From NCBI GenBank assembly GCA_963383645.1, contig OY726559.1, forward strand, positions 116,925,941-116,989,940: a DNA stretch of 64,000 nt, written 5' to 3'. Below the pieces are notes generated by a model. The model did no database searches, was not told where the DNA came from, and saw only the letters and a program-made list of their open reading frames with translations. The DNA comes from Muscardinus avellanarius (lineage: Eukaryota; Chordata; Mammalia; Rodentia; Gliridae). Below, in pieces: positions 9,364 to 19,402 of this stretch. The translations under genes and the position numbers were made by a program. Every line of letters starts with the position of its first letter. Within the stretch, counting starts at the first letter, position 1.

Positions 9364-12300
9364 TGTGGTACTGGGGTTGGAACCCAGGGGCATTCTACCT
9401 CCAAGCTACACCCTCAGCCCTATTTTTTTATTCTTTTTGTTTGTGTGTGTGTGTGTGGTACTAGGGATGAAACCCAGGGGCATTCTACTTCCAAGCTACA
9501 CCCCCAGCCCTATTTTTTATTCTTTATTTGGAAACAGGGTCTGAGTTGCTGAGAACCTCAATAAGTAGCTGAGGCTGGCTTTGAACCGTGCAACCCTCCT
9601 GTCTCAACTTCCCAAGTACTGAGATTATAAGCGTGCGCCACTACGCCTGGCTCTTTTTATTTGTTTATTTTTTTTGAAACAGGGTCTCACTGAATTGCGA
9701 AGGGTCTCACTAAGTAGCTGAGGCAGTCTTCGAACTGTGATACTCCTGTCTCAGCCTCCCAAATGCTGGGATTTCAAGCATGTGCCACCATGCCAGGCTT
9801 AGTATTTTTATTTTTTGAAACGGTCTCAGTGAGTTGCAAAGGGCCTCACTAAGCCCTATTTTATTTTATTTATTTTATTTTATTTTATTTATTTTGCGGT
9901 ACTGGGGATGGAACCCAGGGGCGTTCTACCTATTTTTGATTCTTTATTTTGAAACAGTCTCACTGAGTTGCAAAGGGCCTCACTAAGCAGCTGAGCATCC
10001 TCCTGTCTCAGCCTCCCAATGTTGGATTACAAGCACCTGCGCCACCATACCTGGCTTGAGTTTGAACTCTCTGAGGGAAGAGGTTCGAGTTTCTATAACA
10101 CGCTCGGGCCTCTGGCTCAGCACGGGCCTGGCCTGCACTCAGCCCCCCCACACTGGCGGTACTTGATAGGTTTGGGAGACTGCTGGGCTGAGCATGCCCC
10201 TTGAATGGATTCTGTGATATTTCTCGGATGCTTCTCAAGTCTGGGCTCTGATGCCACCCACAGGGGCTTCTGGGAGTCCAGTTGAAACCTAACTGAATGG
10301 TTAATGGTGCCTTCATTTCCTTTCTGTTCAGAGAGAAGAAAATCCCTGAAACACCAGAGGGTGCCCTTTTTAAAGAGCAGGGGAAGAGGGGCTCTCGCAG
10401 GAGGAGGATAAGGATGGGGGAGCGGCCTCAGCACAAGGGCAGGGACGGCAGGGCCCACCTCTGTCCTTTCGGTCATTCTGGAAGTTCACAAACACAGAGT
10501 CGACATTGGTCTTTTCCTCCACGTACTCCAATGTTGCCGTCAAACTAGGAGCCAGAGATAAAAACAGTTAGTGAGGGCCGGGCGTGGCGCACGCTTGCAA
10601 TCCCAGCACTCGGGAGGCTGAGACTGGAGGATCGCGGTTCGCGGACAGCCTCAGCTACTCAGTGAGGCCCCTTTCAACTCAGGAAGACCCTGTTTCAAAA
10701 TAAAGAATGAAAAATAGGGCGGGGGATGTAGCTCAGAGGTCGAATGCCCCTGGGCTCCATCCCCAGACCCCAGCTCAGAATCCAGAGATACCGAGCGAGC
10801 GAGAGCAGAGGAAACTCACTGGTCAGTTTTGCTCCCCACCTGCCAGGCCAGGAAACAAAAGTTCCTCAACTACTTCTGGTAGCCTTTTCTCTAAAGCCAG
10901 AGCGTGCACACCACTGAGCTGAGGTGTACAGCAGAGGAGGGTGTATTTCCCTAGGAAGACAGGCCCATTACACAGTCAGCGTACTTCATTTTCAGCTATT
11001 CCTACATCCCATTTCTGTGGGGTTTTTTTTTTTTTGTTGTTGTTGCATTGGGGATGGAACCCAGGGGCATCCTACCTCTGAGCTACACCCCTAGCTCTAG
11101 TTTTTATTTTTATTTTTTAAAACAGGGTCTCACTGGGTTGCTGGGAGTCTCACTACTTGCTGAGGCTGACCTAGAACCTGCGATCCTCCTGTCTCAGCCT
11201 CCCAAATAATAGGATTAAAGGCGTGCACCACCATCCCTGGCTCATTTCTGTGTTCTGAATCTGCATCCAGCAACCTCCCAGGAGTTGTAATCTCCTGAAC
11301 CCCAGGTCCTCACAGGGCTCATCTCCATGACACTTGAATCCCACTTACTGATTGTGACATATTGAAGGGCCGGTCCCCACTCTTCCATCCCCGCCCATCC
11401 CAGCTGAGTCACCTCTCCCGGTTGCCTTGATCCAAGGCCTGATGGGGGATATCCAGGAAGAGCCTGTGGTCCCAGAGAAGGCCGTGCCAGTGGGCAGAGG
11501 TGCGCGGTGTGAGGCGGAAGTGGAAGTCTAGCTGCACTGGGTCCTGCTGGAGGAGGGGGTCCGGAGTCAGCACCGTCAGGTTCCCAGCCTGGAAAAAGAC
11601 CAGAAGTGAGCCGACGCCTCCTGCTTCTGCGCCATCTAGTCCTCACGCTGGATCTCAGGCAGATTGAGAGAGAGTGTGGAGGAGAGAGAGGGGCCTGGGA
11701 GAGCTGGAATCAACATCTTAAAGATACAACAACACCCGTCATCCTAACTAAAAGCCTCCTGGTTGCTAAGTTCTACTCTTTTTTTTTTTTTTTTTTTTTG
11801 TGGTGCTGGGGATGGAACCCAGGGGCATTCTATCTCCAAGCGACAGCCCTATTTTTTATTCTTTATTTTGAAACAGGCTCTCACTAAGTTCCTAAGGGCC
11901 TCACTTAAGTGGCTGAGGCTGGCTTCGAACCTGCGCAATCCTGTCTCAGCCTCCCAAGTGCTGCAATTACAAGCGTGCGCCACCACGCCCAGCTGCTGAA
12001 TTCTACTTGATATCACACATGGACTCTGGAGCTGAGGCAGTCTTCCTGCCTTCTGACCTCACCAGGCCGCTCACCTAGCTACCACTTCAGAAACTTACTA
12101 ATGTTTTACATCAGAGAGGGGTGTGTGTTACTGAGGATGGAACCCAGGGGCATTCCACCTCTGAGCCAAACTCCCAACCGGCTTCGGGTTTTGTTGGTTT
12201 TTTGTGTCTTGAGATACTGGGCATGGAACCCAGGAGCATTCTGCCTCCGAGCTACATCCCCAGCCCTATTTTTTATTATTAATTAATTTATTTTTAAAAC

Positions 12301-14183
12301 GGGGTCTCACTGAGTCGCAAAGGGCCTCACAAAGTAGCTGAAGGCTGGCCTCAAACCTAGATCCTCCTGTCTCAGCCTCCAGAATGCTGGGATTACAAGC
12401 GTGCGCCACCACACCCGGTTTTTGTTCTGTTATGAGATGGGTCTCACTACGTGTCAGGCTGGCTTCCAACTCCTGGGCTCAAATATCCTCCCACCCATTT
12501 CTGGCTGCCTTATTTTTACTAATCTTTATTGTCCTTTTCCTTTCTTACTCCATAATCCCTCCTTTTTTCACTATATATTTATTTTTCTCTAAATTTCCCC
12601 TTTGTTTAAAATGCAGAAGTACTGCTGGGCATGATCGCGCACACTTGTAATCCGAGTACTTGCGAGGCTGAGACAAGAGGATCGCAGGTTCATTTCCAGT
12701 CCCAGCAACATGAGGCCCTCTGCAACCAAGTGAGACCCTGTTTCAAAATAAAGAATAAAGCCAGGCATGGTGGTGCACACTTGTAATCCCCATACTTGGG
12801 AGGCTGAGACGGGAGGATCGCACAGGTTCGAAGCCAGCCTCAGCTACTTAGCGAGGCTCTCAGCAACTTAGTGAGACCCTGTTTCAAAATAACAAGAACA
12901 AGCCGGGGCGTGGTGGCGCATGCTTGTAATCCCCGCACGGAAGGCGGAGACAGGAGGATTGCGCAGGTTCGAAGCCAATCTCAGCTGGTTTAAGAGACCC
13001 TGTTTCCAAATAAAAATATAAAATAGGTCTGGGAGTGTAGCCTGGAGGTAGAAGGGCTTCCAGGAACCCTAGTACCACCAAAACAAAAACAAAAACAAAC
13101 AAAAAAATAAAAAGAAAAAAAGGACTGAGGGTGTAGCTCAGAGGCAGAACACCCTTGGGTTCAAACCCCAGCACCACAAAAAATAATAATGCATCCTATA
13201 CAGCAAGTATTATGCCCATGTATTGAATCTCTCTGTGATGTATAATTACAATCCACCAACAAAAGTATAAAAAGTAAAAATCAAAAATACAGTGCAGAGG
13301 TCACCACTGCACCACGAATGTGTGACTACAGTGACCCAAGGGTCCGGGAGTTCTGGGTTCAAGACCCAGCTCAGCATCCCAACAGCCGCCGGCCGCAGAG
13401 GTCTGGGAGGTTGGCTGTACTCATGTACAAGCTCCCTCTTTCCCGCGCCACTCTCACTCCGAGCTGTGCGACCTTCCCTTAAGATCTCTGGCCCAGAGTC
13501 CTCATCTACAAAGCGAGCAGCTGTCACACGCGTGGGCTCTGAGGTCCCACCTTCCTTCTGTTTACGATTCACCTTCCCTCTAGCTACTCTCTCTGCCTCT
13601 GCCGGAGTCCTCACAGCAAGGGAGGACTCCCGGCCCTCCCACCAGCGCGCAGACCGCCTACCGAGTACAGTTGTTGAAGCTGGCCGTGGTCTTTTCCCTC
13701 CTCGGTGCTCCTGCCCAGGGACTCAGGAGCACTGGAGGCAGCAGCGGGGCCGCAGTGTCAAATCCTCCTGTTCCTTATAGGTGATGCTGCAGGGGAAAGA
13801 CACAGGTTAGTTCACCCGGGAACCTGAGATGGAGAGGTTCTTTACTTTCGGGGACCCAGGACCAGGCTCTGCGTGTTTTCCCAGACCAGCCAGATGGAAA
13901 CTCCCAGAAGCTTCATGCCGGCTTTCTACCCTCGTCTGCTCTTGCCTGCCACTTAAGAAGTGCTTTCGTTTCCCCTTAGAGTTTGGATAAACCACCAGAA
14001 GGACGGAAACAGGTACCTCTTATAGCAGCAAGGCAGCATCTTCTCCCGGAGGGTGATCCGGTATTTGTAGCAGTAAAGATAGTAGGCGTATGGTGACCAG
14101 ATCGGGTAGAGGTAGTTCCGTGTTTTTCCCCTCTTGATATAAGAAAGGGAGTAGAGAGAGGGGCGAGACCTGTTACAAGGCAG
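8574..14183 (-). CDS. OAZ3: OAZ3, ornithine decarboxylase antizyme 3 (complete, +1 frameshift)
   Basis: Five exons on the minus strand: 14017-14183, 13662-13786, 11413-11588, 10459-10544, 8574-8716. Together they encode 231 residues if one base is skipped at the TCC-TGA site in exon 2. The first frame is a Tyr-rich segment (PIWSPYAYYLYCYKYR) and a Cys-rich stretch, then TGA. The second frame carries the antizyme domain: FHFRLTPRTSAHWHGLL, LEYVEEKTNVDSVFVNFQND, AFSYMGFEVVRPDHP, NVIFMVYPLERD. Antizymes bind and inhibit ornithine decarboxylase and restrain polyamine uptake; OAZ3 is the haploid-spermatid form. The start is taken as CTG at 14181-14183 because the frame has no earlier ATG and a TGA only three codons upstream. 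All introns are GT-AG. The single frame change falls exactly at the antizyme recoding site and no other damage is present, so I read it as functional. Confidence 0.94.
8870..9005 (+). repeat. MIR fragment in OAZ3 intron 4
   Basis: CTCCTCTGTAAAGTGGACAT, AGATTAAATATGATG and CAGTGCTTAACACA follow the order of the MIR core consensus. Confidence 0.7.
9023..9209 (+). mobile_element. Forward SINE with (AAAT)n tail
   Basis: A GGCTTAAG-like subtype copy with a deleted left part, followed by about ten AAAT units at 9167-9209. Confidence 0.85.
9256..10056 (-). mobile_element. Reverse B1-dID SINE array in OAZ3 intron 4
   Basis: At least five antisense copies or fragments, several sharing GGAACCCAGGGGCATTC. 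(TTTA)n at 9325-9364, (TG)n near 9443-9457 and TTTTA repeats at 9861-9892 lie at copy junctions. Confidence 0.85.
10459..10544 (-). CDS. OAZ3: OAZ3 exon 4
   Basis: 86 bases encoding LTATLEYVEEKTNVD through NFQNDRKDR, with split codons at both ends. Acceptor cctag, donor gtgggc. Confidence 0.93.
10576..10770 (+). mobile_element. Forward B1-dID SINE in OAZ3 intron 3
   Basis: GCCGGGCGTGGCGCACGC through CCATCCCCAGACCCC, about 30 bases beyond the exon 4 acceptor. Confidence 0.88.
11018..11245 (-). mobile_element. Reverse B1-dID SINE in OAZ3 intron 3
   Basis: T-run, TTGGGGATGGAACCC, GGGTCTCACTGGGTTGC and CACCACCATCCCTGGCT. Confidence 0.87.
11413..11588 (-). CDS. OAZ3: OAZ3 exon 3 (start of antizyme domain)
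   Basis: Residues 98-155 plus two bases: AGNLTVLTPDPLL, FHFRLTPRTSAHWHG, LFLDIPHQALDQGNRE. Acceptor ttccag, donor gtgact. Confidence 0.93.
11775..11995 (-). mobile_element. Reverse B1-dID SINE in OAZ3 intron 2
   Basis: T-run of 19, then antisense ID and B1-like parts to CCACCACGCCCAGCT. Confidence 0.88.
12120..12425 (-). mobile_element. Two reverse B1-dID SINEs
   Basis: A fragment at about 12120-12180 and a full copy from about 12205 to 12420. Confidence 0.85.
12624..13180 (+). mobile_element. Chain of forward SINEs in OAZ3 intron 2
   Basis: Left monomers at about 12624-12755 and 12761-12895, a full GGCTTAAG-like copy at 12902-13080 and a lone ID-like tail at 13118-13180. Each insertion seems to have landed in the A-rich end of the previous one. 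Confidence 0.85.
13662..13786 (-). CDS. OAZ3: OAZ3 exon 2, contains the recoding site
   Basis: 125 bases: one base to finish Ser56, 20 codons ending CCLQCS, one skipped base, then 21 codons ESLGRSTEEGKDHG through LYS. Acceptor ctgcag, donor gtaggc. The length fits the neighbouring phases only if a +1 shift occurs. Confidence 0.92.
13723..13728 (-). promoter_or_regulatory. OAZ3: OAZ3 +1 programmed ribosomal frameshift site (TCC TGA)
   Basis: On the minus strand the zero frame reads TGC TCC TGA GTC. Shifting +1 after TCC makes the ribosome read GAG TCC CTG and enter the antizyme frame. TCC-TGA is the canonical antizyme slippery stop; polyamines raise its efficiency in the family. A 3' stimulatory pseudoknot was not assessed. 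Confidence 0.93.
14017..14183 (-). CDS. OAZ3: OAZ3 exon 1 coding part (CTG start)
   Basis: Residues 1-55 plus two bases of codon 56: LPCNRSRPSLYSLSYIKRGK through PCCYK. Donor gtacct on the minus strand. The only in-frame ATG is at about codon 49, which would remove most of the first-frame peptide. Confidence 0.85.
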
Positions 14184-14195
14184 TTTCTCCGTTCA
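14181..14195 (-). promoter_or_regulatory. OAZ3: OAZ3 non-AUG start region: CTG with in-frame upstream TGA
   Basis: Read 5' to 3' on the minus strand the frame is TGA ACG GAG AAA CTG CCT TGT. The conserved PC-N-RPS-YSLSY peptide begins at the CTG, which has A at -3 and C at +4. The stop at 14193-14195 excludes an upstream AUG start unless an unseen 5' exon splices in. Confidence 0.75.
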
Positions 14196-14329
14196 GTGCC
14201 TCCCTGCGGCAAAGTAAGGCTGGGGACGCGCGGGCTGGCTTTCAAGCGGCCCAGGGCATTGTGACCCGGTGGGCACTATGACATAGACCAGGGGTCAGCC
14301 CTCTGTCACCTCAAGACTCCCTCTGCAAG

Positions 14330-14535
14330 CCGGGCATGGTGGCGCATGCTTGTATTCCCTGCGCTTGGGAGGCTGAGACAGGAGGATTGCACAGGTTCGA
14401 AGCCAGCCTCAGCCACTTAGTGAGGCTTTCAGCAATTTAGTGAGACCCTGTTTCCAAATAAAATATAAAATAGGTCTGGGAGTATGGCCTGGAGGTAGAA
14501 AGCCTCTGGGTTCCAGTACTACCAAAAAAAAAAAA
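14330..14535 (+). mobile_element. Forward B1-dID SINE upstream of OAZ3
   Basis: GCCGGGCATGGTGGCGC through TTCCAGTACTACC and an A-run, about 150 bases upstream of the OAZ3 start. Confidence 0.88.
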
Positions 14536-14641
14536 AAAGAAGACTCCCTCTGCTGCTCCCTGACCCACCCTAGCCCCTCGAGCAGGGCTCACGGTCAACT
14601 ATATGCACTTCCCAGCTGTAGCTTCTGTTAAAATGCTTTAA

Positions 14642-14860
14642 AGCCGGGCGTGGTGGTGCACGCTTGTAATCCCAGCATTCGGGAGGCTGAGACAGGAGGA
14701 TCGAGGTTGCGGACAGCCTCAGCTACTTAGTGAGGCCCTCTGCAACTTAGTAAGACTCTGTTTCAAAATTAAGAATAAAAAATAGGTCAGGGGGTGTAGC
14801 TCGGAGGTCGAATGCCCCTGGGTTCCATCCACAGACCCGCAAAAAAATAAAAAATTTAAA
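14642..14860 (+). mobile_element. Forward B1-dID SINE
   Basis: GCCGGGCGTGGTGGTGC through CATCCACAGACCC and A/T-rich tail. Confidence 0.88.
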
Positions 14861-14936
14861 AAATAAAATACTTTAAAACTTCTCTAATTTTTTTAAAATA
14901 TTGGCTACCAAAAAAAAAAAAAAAAAAGGAAAAAAG

Positions 14937-15395
14937 GTATCCAAGCATAGTGGTGCACGCTTGTAATCCCAATACTTGGGAGGCTGAGACAGGAGGATCG
15001 CAGGTTCACGGCCAGCCTCAGCTACTTATGCCCTCCACAACTTAGTGAGCCCGTTTTTTTTTTGTTGTTGTTGTTGTTGTTGTTTTTGTTTTGTTTTGTT
15101 GTTGTTTTTGCAGGACTGGGGATGGAACCCAGGGGCATTCTACCTCTGAACTACACCCCCAGCCCTATTTTAATTCTTTTTTATTTAAACAGGGTCTCAC
15201 TGAGTTACAAAGGGCCTCAATAAGTGGCTGAAGCTGTTCTCAAACTGCGATCCTCCTGTCTCAGCCTCCTGAGTGCTGAGATTACGAGCATGTGCCACCA
15301 CTCCCGGATAGCCCACTTTAAAATAAAGAATAAAAAATAGGGCTGGGGGTAGTGTAGTTTGGAGGTAGAATACCCTGGATTTAATCCCCAGTACT
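14937..15395. mobile_element. Forward SINE split by a reverse SINE
   Basis: The forward copy (14937-15055 and 15312-15395) is interrupted after TTAGTGAGCCC by a reverse copy with a (TTG)n-rich tail. The motif AGCCC is repeated at the right junction, suggesting a short target duplication. Confidence 0.75.
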
Positions 15396-15424
15396 TAAAA
15401 AAAAAAAAGTAAAAAAGAAAGAAA

Positions 15425-15430
15425 AAGGGA

Positions 15431-15478
<48 letters not shown>

Positions 15479-15481
15479 AAA
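15425..15481 (+). repeat. (GAAA)n microsatellite
   Basis: About 13 GAAA units after an A-rich SINE end. Confidence 0.95.
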
Positions 15482-15721
15482 ACTGGTGCTAAAAATTAAC
15501 ATTACAAGCTGGTGCACGCTTGTAATACCAACACTTGTAGCTTGGAGGTACAAGTTGGGTTCCATCCCCAGTACCAAAAAGAAAAAAAATTAACATTGCA
15601 AGCAAAATTTGGCTTTGGGGTCACCAGTTTCAGACCTGTGCATATTCATTTACCCGTCCATCCAACAGGTATCTATTGTCCTACTACATTTAAGTATTTA
15701 GGACACAGTAAGTATTTAAGT

Positions 15722-15982
15722 TTTTTTTTTTTTTTTTTTTGGTACTGGGGTTCCTGGAAGCCCTTCTACTTCTGGGCTACACTCCCAGACCTATTTTTTT
15801 ACAGTTTTATTTGGAAACAGGGTCTCTTAAGCCAGCACGCATGGCTGGCTTCGAACCTGCGCGATCCTCCTGTCTCTGCCTCCCATGCGTGGTACTGGAG
15901 ATGGAATCCAGAGGCATTCTATCTCTGAGCTACACGTGGGGATTGCGTGGGGATTACAAGCGTGCGCCACCACGCTCGGCTA
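15722..15982 (-). mobile_element. Reverse GGCTTAAG-subtype SINE with an internal ID-like insert
   Basis: The antisense copy is interrupted near 15888-15940 by GGTACTGGAGATGGAATCCA through GAGCTACACG, an extra ID-like segment, then resumes with GGGGATTACAAGCGTGCG. Confidence 0.75.
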
Positions 15983-16034
15983 ATTAAGTATTTAATTACA
16001 TATCAGTAAGCAAAATGAGGTCCTCACCCTATGA

Positions 16035-16505
16035 AACTACGGCTTTTTTTTATGGTACCAGGGATTGGACCAAGGATGTTCTACCTTTGAGCTACACCCC
16101 CGGCCCTTTTTAAATTTTTTATTATTTTTATTTATTTATTATTATTATTATTATTTTTTTTTTTGGTGGTACTGGGGTTCCTGGAAGCCCTTCTACCTCG
16201 GGGCTACACTCCCAGACCTATTTTTACATTTTCATTTTGGAAACAGGGTCTTCTAAGCCAGCGCGCGGCTGGCTTCGAACCTGCGTGCGGCTGGCTTCGA
16301 ACCTGCGCGATCCTCCTGTCTCCGCCTCCCAAGCAAGGGGATTACAAGCATGCGCCACCACGCCCGGCTTTTTATTTTATTTTGAAACGGGGTCTTGCTA
16401 GGCTCCTGAGAATCCCCCTAAGTTTCTGAGGGTGGTCTCGAACCTGTGATCCTCCTGTCTCAGCCTCCCAATGATGGGAATTACAGGAATGTGCCACCAT
16501 GCCTG
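16035..16505 (-). mobile_element. Three reverse SINEs or fragments
   Basis: An ID-like fragment (about 16050-16110), an (ATT)n tract, a GGCTTAAG-subtype copy (16155-16368) in which GGCTGGCTTCGAACCTGCG is duplicated in tandem, and a left-part copy to 16505. Confidence 0.83.
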
Positions 16506-16611
16506 TCTTGAAACTTCTTAAAGTCAAGGACCAAACCAAGAAAATAAATAAGGCTAAAAGACAACTGCCACGGGGGTGGGGAGAGACAGAGGATCAAAAC
16601 TGAAAAAAGTT

Positions 16612-17017
16612 GGGCGTAGTGGCGCACACTTGTAATCCCAGTAATTGGGAGGCTGACCCAGGAGGATCACAGTTTCAGGACAGCCTCAGTTATTTAGTGA
16701 GGACTTCCACAATTCAGTGAGACTCTGTTTCAAAATAAAGAACATAAAATCGGGCTGGGGGTGTAGCTCAGAGATAGAATGCCTCTGGATTCCATCTCCA
16801 GTACCACACAAACACACACACACATACACACGTGTGGAAAATCTGGTATGGTAGTGCACACCTGTAATTGGGAGGCTGAGACAGGAGGATCACAGGTTGG
16901 AGGATAGCCTCAGCAAATAGTGAGACTCTCATCAAACTAGTGAGACTGTTTCAAAATAAAATAAAAATAGGGCTGAGGGTGTAGCTTAGAAATAGAATGC
17001 TCCTGGGTTCAATCCCC

Positions 17018-17066
<49 letters not shown>
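16612..17066 (+). mobile_element. Two forward B1-dID SINEs ending in CA repeats
   Basis: Copies at about 16612-16815 and 16845-17020. The second ends in about 22 CA units (17022-17066). Confidence 0.87.
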
Positions 17067-17068
<2 letters not shown>

Positions 17069-17168
17069 GTGAAAAGGGTGGACCAGGGTTGCGATAGCAA
17101 ATAGCGTGACCCAAGTGTGCCTCGATGAAAAGGACATTTAATCAAAGATTTAAGGAGTTAAGGTTATT

Positions 17169-17366
17169 TTTATTTTTTATTTTTTTTTTGGTGGTACTGG
17201 GGTTCCTGGAAACCCTTCTACCTTCGGGCTACACTTCCAGACCTATTTTATATTTTTATTTGGAAACAGGGTCTCTTAAACCAGAGAGGCCGGCTTTGAA
17301 CCCGCGCGATCCTCCTGTCTCCGCCTCCCCAGCGCGGGGATTACAAGCCTGTGCCACCACGCCCGG
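17169..17366 (-). mobile_element. Reverse GGCTTAAG-subtype SINE with clear target duplication
   Basis: Flanked by GGAGTTAAGGTTATT, present just before the T-rich end (about 17154) and again at about 17368. Inserted into the L2 remnant. Confidence 0.9.
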
Positions 17367-17389
17367 CTAGGAGTTAAGGTTATTAACCA

Positions 17390-18450
17390 AACCAGTGTCT
17401 GGGGAGAAGAGCATCCCATTCAAGCAACAGCCAGTGCAAAAGCTCTATGTAAGAAAGGTGCTTGGAGTTTTCAAGAAACAGCCAGGTGGCACTGTGGGTG
17501 GCAGTGTAAGCTACGGGGAAGAGTGTGGTGGGGTCAGATTAGGCAGCACCTTTGCAGACCACTGTGAGGCTCTCCTCCCTCTGAGTAGGGAGTAAGTCAT
17601 TACAGTACTTGAGAGGCTGAGACAGGAGGATCTCGGTTCGCAGCCAGCCTCAGCTGCTTAGTGAAGCGCTCTGCAACTTAGTGAGACCCTGTTTCAAAAT
17701 AAAACATAAAAATTAGGGCTGTAGTTTGGAGGTAGAATGCCCCTGGGTTCAATCTCCAGTACCACAATAAAATAAAATCCTGAGCCAGGCATGGTGGCAT
17801 ACGCTCATATTCTGGTACTTGGGAGGCTGAGACAGGAGGATTGCATGTTTGAGGACAGCCTCAGCAATTTTGCAAGACCCTCAACTACTTAGTGAGACCT
17901 TGTTTCAAAATAAAAGTAAAAAGTGCTGGGGGTATACCTCAGAGGCAGAATGCCCTGGGTTTAATCCCACTATCCCCCCCCAAAAAAAAAGCCGTTCTAC
18001 TATAGTATAATTAGCTGTGGGGATCAGTTGGTGGACTATTGCAGTAACCCAGAAGGGTGGTGTCTTATCCCTGGCTGCAGCAGGGGAGGTCATGGCAACT
18101 GTTGGATTCTGGAAATAGTTTAAAAGTAGAAGCCTGAACAGAATTTCCCAACAGACTAAAGGAGTTGAGTCCAAAAACTGAGAATGGAGTTTCCATCAAG
18201 CAAAATGGGAGAGGTGCAGGCGAGGCAGTTTGGGGGGAGGTCAGCAGACATCAGCTTGGCTGGGGATGTGTTCACTTTGTGATTTAGAAGGGAAAGACCA
18301 TGGAGAAGCAGCTGGATATCCCTATGTGGAGTTGGTGAGAAGACTGGGATGGAGACAAAAATGTGGAAGTCACTGGCATATAAATAGCATTGTAAAGCAT
18401 AACACTAAGTTGATAAAGAGAGTATACACTGTGTTACGGTGTGAGATGAT
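17390..18450 (+). repeat. LINE-2 remnant interrupted by young SINEs
   Basis: Segments at about 17090-17168 and 17383-17590, and again at 18000-18450, follow the order of the L2 3' region: AAGAAACAGCCAGG, CTATTGCAGTAACCCAGAAG, GAGAAGCAGCTGGATAT, GAAGTCACTGGCATATAAAT. Forward SINEs lie between the two main parts. The family call is from memory of the consensus. Confidence 0.6.
17598..17985 (+). mobile_element. Two forward B1-dID SINEs
   Basis: A 5'-truncated copy at 17598-17770 and a full copy at 17784-17985. Confidence 0.85.
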
Positions 18451-19044
18451 ACGGTTTTGGGGAAACTGTCCCCGGGGGGCCCCTGTTAGGGTCCTGGACA
18501 CAATTTCCCACAAACCCCCAAAAAGGAAAAACCGCGGGTTCTTATCCTGAGCTAAGGGTAAATACACATTAGCCCAGACTCTTGCTGAAGATTTAAAGAA
18601 GTTTATTTAATAAGATAGAAATACAGAAGACAGTTAAAAGTTAAAGCCCCATGCCATTCAGATATGGCACGGGGGGGGGGGGGAGTAATTCAAACGAATT
18701 CACCAAAGATACATGTGGACCTGGCTTTTTTATACCCATGACCTCCAGCTTGTTCACGTAATTCTGACTAGTCCCCTAATTTCCCTGCTAAGGTGGAGCC
18801 CGGGTGTTCTTTCCACCTAGGTCTCTTTTCACGAAGGTCATGATCAAAGGTCAGGTCGACCCCTCCTCCTATCCTGGCTAGATTATTTAATCATGTAGAT
18901 CTGTCTTTAGACAGAGAAAGTCCTAGTTCCCCTCTCCTATCGACTCGCTAATTACTTTTAGCTAAGTCGATCTAAGTTTCAATAGCTGTTTGCTTCCTGA
19001 CTGAAGCCAAGCCTTTCTCTCTCCAGGTCTGCCATTCTGACACA
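18430..19044 (-). mobile_element. Endogenous retrovirus LTR with leader remnant, reverse orientation
   Basis: Read on the minus strand, the element begins TGTCAGAATGG (about 19042), has TATAAAAAAG at 18725-18734 and AATAAA at 18602-18607. At 18503-18520 it reaches TGGGGGTTTGTGGGAAAT, which resembles a diverged proline-tRNA primer-binding site. No target duplication was found, so this may be the 5' end of a decayed provirus rather than a solo LTR. No retroviral reading frames are present. Confidence 0.65.
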
Positions 19045-19124
19045 ATTATTTCTGAAATATATCTATTAATAATCAGAGCTTTCTCGAATCTTCCTAAGGC
19101 ATTCCCAATACTGGCACACACTGA

Positions 19125-19330
19125 GCTCGGCATGGTGGCACACACCTGTAATCTCGGTGCTTGGGAGGCTGAGACAGGTGGATCGCAAATTCAAGGCCTA
19201 CCTCAGCTATTTAGTGAGGCCCTCTGCAACTTAGGGAGAACCTGCTTCAAAATAAAAAATAGGGCTGGGGGTGCAGCTTGAAGGTAGAATGTCCCCGGGT
19301 TCACCCCCACAACCACACACACACACAAAA
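19125..19330 (+). mobile_element. Forward B1-dID SINE
   Basis: CTCGGCATGGTGGCAC through the ID-like tail and CA/A end, immediately before the MRPL9 CpG island. Confidence 0.85.
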
Positions 19331-19402
19331 AAAAATGGTGCTGCTGGTAACTCCAGTGCACCAGCAGAGCCTGGGAAAGCCGGAAGCCAGGGAAGCCAGC
19401 GT

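Noticed and set aside
13723..13725. In-frame TGA in OAZ3 as evidence of a pseudogene
   Set aside because: The stop is the antizyme recoding site; everything before and after it is conserved and all splice sites are intact.
14260..14290. TGACATAG near 14278 as a CRE for OAZ3
   Set aside because: Only a weak half-match to TGACGTCA; not enough to call a CREM site.
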